This document shows positions 40,147 through 47,819 of a DNA stretch of 64,000 nt, piece by piece (within the stretch, counting starts at the first letter, position 1; each line of letters starts with the position of its first letter). Under the pieces are notes generated by a model. It did no database searches and had not been told where the DNA came from. It worked only from the letters and a program-made list of their open reading frames with translations. Source of the DNA: an unidentified bacterial endosymbiont. Its GTDB lineage: Bacteria; Pseudomonadota; Gammaproteobacteria; Enterobacterales; Enterobacteriaceae. The stretch lies in assembly GCF_918797525.1 (NCBI RefSeq), contig NZ_OU963893.1, positions 3,844,001 through 3,908,000 on the forward strand, read 5' to 3'. The translations under genes and the position numbers were made by a program.

Positions 40147-40917
40147 GTGCCTGGCCTGAAGATGTCGATTTTGCAGCAACCGTTAGTGTGGATGGATGGC
40201 CCCGCCAACCTGCGCCACTTCGATCGTCAACTGGAAGAGATTACCGGCCGCGATGTGATTGTTCTGCCGGAGATGTTCACCACTGGCTTTGCGATGGAGG
40301 CGGCAAAACAGTCACTGCCTCAGGACGAGGTTGTTGCCTGGATGCATGCCAAAGCGCAGCAAACAAACGCGCTGATCGCCGGTAGCGCCGCGCTGCAAAC
40401 CGAGCGCGGGGCGGTGAATCGCTTCCTGCTGGTTGAGCCTGAAGGAAAAGTGCACTTTTACGATAAACGCCACCTGTTCCGCATGGCGGATGAGCATCAT
40501 CACTATGAAGCGGGCAATGCACGCGTGGTGTTTGAGTGGCGCGGCTGGCGTATTCTGCCGTTGGTGTGCTACGACCTGCGCTTCCCGGTGTGGTCGCGCA
40601 ACCGAAACGATTATGACCTGGCGCTGTATGTTGCCAACTGGCCCGCTCCGCGTTCGCTGCACTGGCAGGCGCTGTTGACCGCGCGCGCCATTGAGAACCA
40701 GGCGTACGTGGTGGGCTGTAACCGCGTGGGAACGGACGGCAACGGGCATCATTACCGTGGCGACAGCCGGGTGGTGAATCCACAGGGCGAGATTATGGCG
40801 ACTGCCGACGCGCATCAGGCAACGCGCATTGATGCCGAGCTGTCGCTGACGGCGCTGAAAGAGTATCGGGAGAAGTTCCCGGCCTGGCAGGATGCGGATC
40901 TGTTTAGCATTGAATGA
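40147..40917 (+). CDS. yafV: Omega-amidase YafV (2-oxoglutaramate amidase)
   Basis: A 256-residue nitrilase-superfamily enzyme with Glu42 (VLPEMF), Lys107 (FYDKRHLF) and Cys141 (LVCYDLRFP) as the catalytic triad. The E. coli homologue hydrolyses alpha-ketoglutaramate, a methionine-salvage and glutamine-transaminase by-product. It starts at GTG 40147 with GAGGAG upstream, giving the E. coli N terminus MPGLK. Confidence 0.95.
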   Translation: MPGLKMSILQQPLVWMDGPANLRHFDRQLEEITGRDVIVLPEMFTTGFAMEAAKQSLPQDEVVAWMHAKAQQTNALIAGSAALQTERGAVNRFLLVEPEGKVHFYDKRHLFRMADEHHHYEAGNARVVFEWRGWRILPLVCYDLRFPVWSRNRNDYDLALYVANWPAPRSLHWQALLTARAIENQAYVVGCNRVGTDGNGHHYRGDSRVVNPQGEIMATADAHQATRIDAELSLTALKEYREKFPAWQDADLFSIE

Positions 40918-40952
40918 ATATTATACCCTTTCCGAAAAGGGAGATAAAAAGG

Positions 40953-41760
40953 TTAACTCACTACTTTGCGGCTTTCCGTCGCGGCTACGGAGTGCCCTTC
41001 CGGCATACGGTAAATCACCTGCGCACCGCCAAAGTTATAATCCTGCAACGGATCTTTTACCACGATTTGATGATCGCGTTCGCACAGGGCGTCGATTGCC
41101 GCCTGCGGATGGTGTCCGTGCAGCATAATGCGCAGCGCCATCTGCTATGTCCTTGCGCCTGCATCGGCCCGCCCATCACGCCGAAGGACATCAGCAGCTT
41201 GCCGTTGCCGTTCATCGCAAAACCGGGAATGATAGTGTGGAACGGACGCTTGCTGACCGCCAGCGCGTTGGGGTGTTTTGGATCCAGCAAAAAACCGCAG
41301 CCACGGTTTTGCAGACTGATCCCGGTATCGGGCACCACCATGCCAGAACCAAAGCCCATATTGTTGGACTGAATAAACGGGATCATCATACCGCTGGCAT
41401 CGGCGGCGCTCAGATACATCGTCCCACTCTGCGTCGATGAACTATAGGTGAAATCAGCGTGGCGATCCCCTGGCCGTTAGGCGGTAGCTCCTGCACTGAA
41501 CCGCCTGCAAAATCCCGCGACAGCAGGACTAGCCAATCCACGCGATGGTTTGCCAGATCCTCAGCCGTGAGGTGTGCGCCGTGCGCTTTGGCAAAAGCGG
41601 CGATTTTCTGCGCCAGTTCACCGCGATAAAACGCTTCGCCGTTGGTTTTCGCAATCAACTCCAGCGAGTGGACCTGCGCCGGGTTGCGGGAGATCTCCCC
41701 CACGCACGGCGCGCGGCCTTCCGGCGCAAAGCAGCCGCAGTACAGGCGTAACGTCCTCAA
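40953..41760 (-). pseudogene. Gamma-glutamyltransferase-like pseudogene
   Basis: Pieces in three frames match the gamma-glutamyltranspeptidase family (YwrD-like). 41760-41410 covers the middle of the large subunit (VHSLELIAKTNGEAFYRGELAQKI...ELPPNGQGIATLI). 41419-41060 reads YLSAADASGMMIPFIQSNNMGFGSGMVVPDTGISLQNRG. 41141-40953 is the C terminus (NPQAAIDA-like, GGAQVIYRMPEGH, AATESRK). The N terminus, the stretch around the processing Thr and a short C-terminal piece are deleted. Clearly dead. Beside it is a GntR regulator with a similar deletion. Confidence 0.8.
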
Positions 41761-41772
41761 ACGGAATCGTTG

Positions 41773-42168
41773 TCATAGCGTGGAGTTGTACGCAAGGTGA
41801 ATCGCCTGAATCAGGGCGGTTTGCAGACTGAGCAGGTGCTCACGCATGGCGGAGGCTGCTTCATTAGGCTGGCACTGGATAATCGCGGACATGATGTTGT
41901 GATGATGGTCGTTGTAGCTATCAACGCGTTCAGACGTGCGGGCCAACTCGCGCAGGTGCCGCCAGCCCTGTTTACGCCATATACGCCCCTCCTCTTTCAG
42001 CACATCCAGCGCGCGATGCACTTCGCGTCGTCCTACGCCGAGAGTGTCCGACAGCTCACGTTCGGTGGGCAGCGGAATGCCTGGTGTTGACTCGTGCTGG
42101 TTGATGAGCCCGCGCAATTGCTCTAACGCGGTACTGGAATTGGCCAGAAACCGTGACGGTTTTTCCAT
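41773..42168 (-). pseudogene. FadR-subfamily GntR regulator with internal deletion
   Basis: 131 codons encode a GntR winged helix (LPTERELSDTLGVGRREVHRALDVLKEEGRIWRKQG), then jump directly to the last part of an FCD ligand domain (WRHLRELARTSERVDSYNDHHHNIMSAI...AMREHL). About 90 residues of the FCD domain, with most metal and ligand contacts, are missing in frame. Full-length relatives have about 230-240 residues. It could still bind DNA but not sense a ligand. Presumably the former regulator of the adjacent transferase. Confidence 0.75.
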
Positions 42169-42540
42169 ATTGGTTCGCTCACTGTCATCATGACTTTATT
42201 TTTAGTAACGATAACTTATTGATATAACGTACATCTTATCGCTCTAATGATTAAGCAATGAACAAACCAATACACAATTGGTTCATGATAAAAGAAGAAT
42301 AGATGCGATAACCGACTGATTTCTAATGAATTATTTTTACGTAAGTATTACTTTCACCCGCAAAAAACGAACGCCGCCTGGCAGGCAGTGTTCGTTCAGG
42401 GTTATCGCTAAACCGGTAGTCGGCGATAGAAGGTGTGGTCAGTTAGATAAGTAATATTTAATATTCTCAGGGGCAAAATAAAAACTCTCCATGTTATATA
42501 AATTCACAAGCACTATGACTGTCATACGAGGAATCGTACG
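42169..42540. other. Spacer with a minus-strand terminator
   Basis: Contains the promoter region of the GntR remnant and the terminator listed separately. AT-rich, with no gene. Confidence 0.4.
42362..42396 (-). terminator. Terminator, fimbrial locus left end
   Basis: On the minus strand AACGAAC...GTTCGTT arms enclose CTGCCTGCCAGGCGG, followed by TTTTTT. It lies 145 bases beyond the downstream recombinase and closes the minus-strand fimbrial region. Confidence 0.7.
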
Positions 42541-43098
42541 TTAAAAAATCACGGCCTTAAAACGGGCAGCATTGGATGCCGTATAAATTACGGTATTTTG
42601 AATATTTCTGTGCCCTAAATAGTCCTGTATTAGTCGTGTATCACACCCTTTATCAGCCAGGGCATAACCGCACGCATGGCGAAACATGTGTGGATGTACA
42701 TCGATATTGATGCCGGCGGCATGACCGGCCTCTCTGAAAATACGATAGAGTTGCTGCCTCGATATTTTCTTACCATGCCTTGATAAAAACAGATATTCAG
42801 AGTCCGAACCTAAATAGCCCGATCGCTTCTGCATCCATGCCTGCAATGCTAACAGCTCTCGATGCTGCAAAGGATGCTGTACGGAGAATCCATTCTTTAA
42901 TCTTGAGATATAGATTATTTTATTGGAAATTTCGATATCCCGAATTTTCAATTGCGATAGTTCGCTCACGCGGAGCCCGTGGATGAAGCACATTAACAGC
43001 ATGCATTTGTTTCTTTCACTGTTTTTTGTGCTAGCAACGGCAGAGATTAATCGTTCAACCTCATGCACGGTCAGGTATTTTCTTCTCTTCATTGTCAT
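42541..43098 (-). CDS. FimB/FimE-type tyrosine recombinase (downstream copy)
   Basis: A 185-residue compact recombinase with Arg in IHGLRVSEL, HMFRHACG (H-x-x-R) and LGHRNIQNTVIYT (His and nucleophilic Tyr). FimB/FimE-type enzymes invert a promoter segment to switch type 1 fimbriae on and off. This copy lies at the far, downstream end of the locus, more than 9 kb from the pilin switch, beyond the regulators. ATG 43098 and 43092 are alternative starts. No convincing inverted-repeat pair lies beside it. It may act in trans on the 51.9-kb switch. Confidence 0.9.
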   Translation of the reverse strand: MTMKRRKYLTVHEVERLISAVASTKNSERNKCMLLMCFIHGLRVSELSQLKIRDIEISNKIIYISRLKNGFSVQHPLQHRELLALQAWMQKRSGYLGSDSEYLFLSRHGKKISRQQLYRIFREAGHAAGINIDVHPHMFRHACGYALADKGCDTRLIQDYLGHRNIQNTVIYTASNAARFKAVIF

Positions 43099-43930
43099 AT
43101 TTCTTTTTTATTTTCACGTTTCCGTTTACAACCTTACTTTCTCAAACATATACCGCAGGCAAGGACATAACTGACATATGAAAATCCTCATCATCCATTT
43201 CACCAGGTTAAATTTTTATTGACGTCCAGACAGAACATTATGCGAAACACCGTTAAGAATATTTATCGATTCAACGGTATTATTAAGGTGTCGTTGTTCA
43301 AAACTTGGCGCGGCCAGGTTTAGAAATCGCATAATCCTGCCCTGGAAAGATTAAATCACAACCAGACAGACGGTGTGAAGTGCAATTTTTTTAAAATCGA
43401 CACGAATGTGAAACGCAGGCACTCAGAATAAGCACCAATTAGATTTTTACGCCAAAGAGCAGAGTTTCTATAGAATTTAATTCTTTATTTACATCGCAAA
43501 ATCGTCAATAAAAAGAATCTTCACCCAATGTTTAATGGCCAGTAAACACTTATGGGAAATGGCTTAAATTTTTCCAGGAATGTATAGGATTATTCTTTGA
43601 AGAAATAATACCATAGTGAAATCAATTATCTTCACCCTTTACAAAACAATGAGTTAAAGAATATATTTTACACATAATTTTAGTTTATAAAAAATATTTG
43701 CACACTTTCCTTTTTATTTCAGATCAGAGAAAATTCTTATTCCATCGGTTTATTCTCAAAATAGTAGCCCCGAAACAGATTTTCTGTAAAAGCTATCGAT
43801 GTGAATTTGTCGACCCTCCCACCCGGGTGGAGTATAAAAGCGTTTGGCCCGAACGTAAGCCGCACCTAATGCAAATTGAGGTCCTTAACCCGCACATCCG
43901 TGTCTGGCCGGACCTCTCATCACACACCTT
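43099..43930. other. Long AT-rich spacer
   Basis: About 830 bases with no convincing gene; a plus-strand frame at 43698-44021 overlaps a real gene and has no family. It holds a 12-bp palindrome CCACCCGGGTGG (43819-43830) next to a TATAAAAG stretch, and AT-rich DNA of the kind bound by H-NS. A promoter for the recombinase is expected near 43100. Confidence 0.45.
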
Positions 43931-44614
43931 TTACTGTTTTATCAATCGAGCGTTAGCGGTGTGGATTTTATTGGTGAAAATCGGGAACAGTATGTCGATG
44001 TTCTTGAAGAGGATGAACTGAAAAAAAGATGCGTTTTCAAATCCAAATTTACTCATAAGCGTTGATCTTACGTGATAGATAGATTTGAGAGATAAGCTCG
44101 CATGTTCTGAAATCGACTGAACCTTATGCTCGGCCGCAAGGTACTTGATCATCGAGCATTCACTTTTCGTTAAGCGGGTACAGCGATTTTTCCCTGTTCG
44201 CGATTCGCGTCCACAGAAGATATCGTTCAGGTTGCGCTTGAACTCAAGCAACGCTTTTTTCTTCTCCACCAGATAGCTTTTTCCAGGCTTGAATGGTGTA
44301 AAGGCACCGGTTTTGTCACCCTGTAACCAGATGATTTTCACGAAAGTGCAAGCATCAAAAATACTCAGAAGCGATAACCACTCCCCCTGAATGTAAATAT
44401 CGTTATCAACAATCAGTACCACAGAGTTCACATTCCCCCACAGTTTCGTGTGCAGCGCTTCATCACTTAACCGAACGTGAATAACATTCGTTTGTGGGTA
44501 CAATTGTGCTATGCCAAAATACAACCAATAGTTATCGGTAAGAACAATAATCGGGTTCTGATAGCTGATGCCGCTTCCCACGGCGTTAATGCGCTTCTGG
44601 CTAATCATATACAA
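43931..44614 (-). CDS. LuxR-type regulator, degenerate receiver (third of three)
   Basis: A 227-residue protein. The C-terminal part (about 145-200) is a LuxR helix-turn-helix (RLTKSECSMIKYLAAEH, SLSLKSIYHVRSTLMSKFGF). The N-terminal 120 residues look like a receiver fold (IIVLTDNYWLYFGI, VVLIVDNDIYI) without the usual acidic pocket, so phosphorylation is doubtful. Likely fimbrial regulator, comparable in position to fimW/fimY genes downstream of Salmonella fim, though not a close match. Its start overlaps the upstream gene's end by 10 bases. AT-rich. Confidence 0.8.
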   Translation of the reverse strand: MYMISQKRINAVGSGISYQNPIIVLTDNYWLYFGIAQLYPQTNVIHVRLSDEALHTKLWGNVNSVVLIVDNDIYIQGEWLSLLSIFDACTFVKIIWLQGDKTGAFTPFKPGKSYLVEKKKALLEFKRNLNDIFCGRESRTGKNRCTRLTKSECSMIKYLAAEHKVQSISEHASLSLKSIYHVRSTLMSKFGFENASFFQFILFKNIDILFPIFTNKIHTANARLIKQ

Positions 44615-45276
44615 TTCCCTCTTTGAGTAAACGCAGTACTCAACTGTAAAAACAGTTCCGAATCCGTCCTGACATCAAGCTTGCGCATAGCATTACATTT
44701 ATGAGCGCTTATAGTTTTGATGCTTAATTGCTTCATCTGAGCGATTTGTTGCAGATCCATGCCGTGGAACAGATGCTTCAAAACATCAATTTCGCTACGG
44801 GTTAATCTGGCGGTGACGCACTGATGAGTCTCGTTGATCCGCGCCAGATCGCTGCAGATTTTCGGGCTCAGCACATGTTTTTTATCAAATGCCTGCCTGA
44901 AGAAATCCTCCGTATCGTTCAGGGACTCCGCGCGTGCGATCACGCTGATGTTGTAATGATTCAGGAGATTGCGCAGCACATTACTGTCATGGCAAGAGGT
45001 ATAAACCACAATAGTCATGTCGGGAAACTGCGCATTCATTTGCAGCAGAGTATCTAGCCCTTTCTGCAGATCCTCCTCTGCGCTTTGCAAGTCGGTGACA
45101 AGAAGATCGACGGACTGATACATCAGCGCATCCTGCATTTTGCCGAGACTTAGCTCCTGAAAAACGATTTCATAATCATCATTAATGGATTTGATCAGCG
45201 TCGAGAGCCCAAAAAGCGTTAAGGGGTGGCTATCCATTAATGCCACGGTTTGAGGTGGGGTGCATGTCTGATTCAT
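44605..45276 (-). CDS. LuxR-type response regulator-like protein (second of three)
   Basis: About 223 residues. Receiver-like domain (VALMDSHPLTLFGL, then LLVTDLQS with an Asp at the phosphorylation position; the conserved Lys is replaced by Arg in VIARAE), then a LuxR domain (RLTRSEIDVLKHLFHGMDLQQIAQMKQLSIKTISAHKCNAMRKL, in two halves). I take the ATG at 45276 because GGAGC lies upstream; the frame extends 15 codons further. Overlaps the next gene. Probable control of the fimbrial operon. Confidence 0.82.
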   Translation of the reverse strand: MNQTCTPPQTVALMDSHPLTLFGLSTLIKSINDDYEIVFQELSLGKMQDALMYQSVDLLVTDLQSAEEDLQKGLDTLLQMNAQFPDMTIVVYTSCHDSNVLRNLLNHYNISVIARAESLNDTEDFFRQAFDKKHVLSPKICSDLARINETHQCVTARLTRSEIDVLKHLFHGMDLQQIAQMKQLSIKTISAHKCNAMRKLDVRTDSELFLQLSTAFTQRGNCI

Positions 45277-45344
45277 CAGGCTATTGCTCCTTGCAGGCCG
45301 GGGCTCCCGGCGCTTATCCATTACAAAAACAGTACGGTTAAAAT

Positions 45345-46055
45345 TTACAGTCCCGCGGTCGGACCCACTTTCGCCATCCAGGTCCCCTGAGCAAAGAGTT
45401 CACTGTCATTGTGAAACCCCAGCTTCATCATGGCATTACGCTTGTGGGTACTGATGGTGCGAATATCGCGATGCAGCGTCTGCGCAACTCTGGAAACACT
45501 TTGCCCGGAAAATAAACAGGCGAGCACGTCCAGTTCTCTGGCGGTAAGCGCGGTATTTTTAGGGGTCGTTTTAGCGAGCAGTTGCTGCACCTTAGGGCTA
45601 AGCCATTGCCGGCTTCCCAATATGCCTTTGGTGATACATTGCGTTAGCGCCAGTGCAGGCTCGTGTTTTAACAGGATGCCGTGAGCTTTCGAGGACACCA
45701 GCAGCTCCAGCACACGGTAGTCACTGAAATCAGTACAAATCACAACCTTCATGGTGGGATAGGTTTCGCGCAAATGCGCCAACAGTCTCAGCCCATCGAG
45801 CATGAGTTCATTTTCGCCACAAATATCCATAATCAGTAATGCAGGCGGCGAACTGGCAACATGCGATGTAATGTCAGCGAGCGTTTGCACGACGTTTATC
45901 GCATCGCTTATCCCGCAGGACTCCATGAGGATCTGCTTTATACCCAGTGCAGTGACAGAACATGCATCCATGATCAATACCCCTTCCCCTTCAGAGCGTA
46001 CCGGGAAGATGCGTGATGAGACACGGACTGCATTTAGGTTGTTGACATAGTTCAT
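45345..46055 (-). CDS. LuxR-type response regulator (first of three)
   Basis: A 236-residue protein with a receiver domain (VLIMDACSVTALGI, phosphoacceptor Asp in LLIMDICG, conserved Lys in ILLKHE) and a LuxR domain (LTARELDVLACLFSGQSVSRVAQTL, RTISTHKRNAMMKLGF). No cognate histidine kinase is nearby. AAGGAGG stands four bases from the ATG, an unusually strong ribosome site for a regulator. It is the first gene after the fimbrial structural genes. Confidence 0.85.
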   Translation of the reverse strand: MNYVNNLNAVRVSSRIFPVRSEGEGVLIMDACSVTALGIKQILMESCGISDAINVVQTLADITSHVASSPPALLIMDICGENELMLDGLRLLAHLRETYPTMKVVICTDFSDYRVLELLVSSKAHGILLKHEPALALTQCITKGILGSRQWLSPKVQQLLAKTTPKNTALTARELDVLACLFSGQSVSRVAQTLHRDIRTISTHKRNAMMKLGFHNDSELFAQGTWMAKVGPTAGL

Positions 46056-46080
46056 CTTACCTCCTTGTTTTCTCAGTAAC

Positions 46081-46096
46081 GCTCCCTTACGGGAGC
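46081..46096 (-). terminator. Hairpin between pilin and regulator genes
   Basis: GCTCCC / GGGAGC around four bases. On the minus strand there is no T run after it, so it may slow or attenuate readthrough from the fimbrial genes into the regulators rather than stop it. RNA stability hairpin is an alternative. Confidence 0.4.
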
Positions 46097-46161
46097 ATTT
46101 TCTGGAACAGATGCCTTACGTTATGTATCGGTCTCCCCTTGCGACCCGCTTCCTCCCTCAA

Positions 46162-46707
46162 TTACTGATATGTAAAGGTGACCTGCATTGTTCCTACGAT
46201 TGTTCCCGGTGTTGCATTGCCCTGCGCGCTATAAACGCGCGCCAGCATGTCGAACGTTGTACCGCGGCTTGCGGAATCAACGTTCTTCTGCATTTGCGAC
46301 GCATTTCCAAGCGTCGTGCCAGCCTCGTTCTGCACCTCAATTTGCACCTGCGTCGCCGTGCCGGTGTTCGCATACATGTTGCTTTCAACCTCATCTGGCG
46401 TGCCGTTGAGGGTCATAGTGGCAACCGATGTCGATGCAGGACATTGGCTCAGCACAATCGAAAAAGTTTTCCAGCCCGTCGACGAACCGGCCTCCGCCAG
46501 TGATGACGCCAGGATGTTCTGACCTAAATCCACATTCAACCCACCAGAAGGCAGATTGATGCTGCAAGGCGAGGCCTTAATGTTGCCCGTGATGTTAAGT
46601 TGCGTATCAGCACCTGCCGGGGATGAAAGCGCCACAGCAGCCAGCCACAACATCAAGGCCGGCATTTTGGCCTTGTTGCTCACTTTGAACGTTGCTTCCT
46701 TAACCAT
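46162..46707 (-). CDS. Minor fimbrial subunit
   Basis: A 181-residue secreted pilin. A long signal peptide (about 1-33, ending SPAGA) precedes a pilin domain with the first Cys in IKASPCSIN, a second Cys in LSQCPAS and the C-terminal VTFTYQ beta-zipper motif recognised by the chaperone. Last structural gene of the operon; probably a tip or shaft adaptor. AAGGG precedes the start. Confidence 0.88.
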   Translation of the reverse strand: MVKEATFKVSNKAKMPALMLWLAAVALSSPAGADTQLNITGNIKASPCSINLPSGGLNVDLGQNILASSLAEAGSSTGWKTFSIVLSQCPASTSVATMTLNGTPDEVESNMYANTGTATQVQIEVQNEAGTTLGNASQMQKNVDSASRGTTFDMLARVYSAQGNATPGTIVGTMQVTFTYQ

Positions 46708-46737
46708 TTCTTTTCCCTTACCCGTTTCGTCGCGGAA

Positions 46738-47811
46738 TTACTCTATTTCAGCGCGTATCGTTGCTGTCGCATTGAATTCACCCGTCTCAGGCGTATTACC
46801 CGTGGTGTTAACCGGGAATAAATTAATTGCCGAGGTACCAATCTGCGCGGCGTAGTCCATGGTGAGCGGCAGACGTCCACTTAATGGCGCAACGGTAGCG
46901 CCTGCGGTATCCTGAATTTTGACGCCGACGTCGCTATTGGTGGTCGACAGTACGGTTGGATCGTTGGCATCCGGAGTTCCCTGGAATGAGAGACTGACCT
47001 TCACACCCTCCGAAATATTGGTACAGGCAACGTTAAAATTGACGTTTTTAGGCGTGAAGTTTTTCGCCATTTCACCCTTCGTGGCGATATCGCCTGACAT
47101 AATGTCGCCGAACGGCACGGTGATTACGCCGCCGCCATTGATCTCGCAAGATTGCGGCACAGTAACCGACCCGCTCATCCAGACGGTGGACACCGGCACG
47201 GAAGACTGTGTTGACGCATCAGAGGCAAGATACACATCAACAACTTTGGTCAGCGGGATCGTCTGGACCCCAACAAACGGACGTTTGAAGTACAAAGATA
47301 TCGAACCACGAGACCCGGTAGCGTACGGATATCGGGCGCAGTTAACCGCAGTGTTCAGGTTACTGACGCTGGTGAAGGGGGTTGCCTTGTTCGCGCCGTA
47401 TCCGCCGGCGATATACACCTCACTCGCCACCGCCAGGTACTCGCTAATGCTGTAGTAATTAAGGTTACCGTCGGTATAGGCAAGCCCGGTATCCGGCACT
47501 TTTGCCGTGACGTAGGCGCCGGTGTACGTACCCGTACATGTACAGGTCACGTTGTAGTTACCACTCAAGTTCCACTGATAGGCATTGTTGACAATTCTGC
47601 CGGTGGTGTTCTCCGTCGGATCCTGCAATAAATAATCCATTGGGAAGTTGTACGTCTTCGTGCCATCGGTAGGAGCACACTCACTTGCCTGCGCTCGGGC
47701 ACTCAGCATTCCGCCAATCAGCGCCAGGCAAAGCAACGCCGCTTTGCCACCGAAGGAAAGGCGTGAAGTGATGTTGGCAAAAAACATATTCATGCGATCG
47801 ATCATGTCCAT
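46738..47811 (-). CDS. Two-domain fimbrial tip adhesin (FimH-like)
   Basis: A 357-residue protein, twice pilin size. After a signal peptide (about 1-42, ending AQA) comes an N-terminal domain of about 180 residues (CAPTDGTKTYNF, TCTCTGTYTGAYV) that would bind a receptor, then a pilin domain (PQSCEINGGGVITVPFG...) ending in ATATIRAEIE for donor-strand exchange. The CTC pair near residue 90 is unusual for FimH lectin domains. Receptor unknown. AAGGCGG precedes the ATG, eight bases after usher. Confidence 0.85.
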   Translation of the reverse strand: MDMIDRMNMFFANITSRLSFGGKAALLCLALIGGMLSARAQASECAPTDGTKTYNFPMDYLLQDPTENTTGRIVNNAYQWNLSGNYNVTCTCTGTYTGAYVTAKVPDTGLAYTDGNLNYYSISEYLAVASEVYIAGGYGANKATPFTSVSNLNTAVNCARYPYATGSRGSISLYFKRPFVGVQTIPLTKVVDVYLASDASTQSSVPVSTVWMSGSVTVPQSCEINGGGVITVPFGDIMSGDIATKGEMAKNFTPKNVNFNVACTNISEGVKVSLSFQGTPDANDPTVLSTTNSDVGVKIQDTAGATVAPLSGRLPLTMDYAAQIGTSAINLFPVNTTGNTPETGEFNATATIRAEIE

Positions 47812-47819
47812 ATACCGCC

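Noticed and set aside
40925..40941. CCCTTT/AAAGGG hairpin after yafV as terminator
   Set aside because: Short AT-containing stem without a T run; too weak to call.
43237..43335. 9-bp inverted repeat (ATTATGCGA / TCGCATAAT) beside the downstream recombinase
   Set aside because: About one 9-bp pair is expected by chance in a spacer of this length, and no promoter lies between the arms, so it is not called a second switch.
43698..44021. 107-residue plus-strand open frame
   Set aside because: Overlaps the end of a LuxR gene on the other strand and has no recognisable domain.
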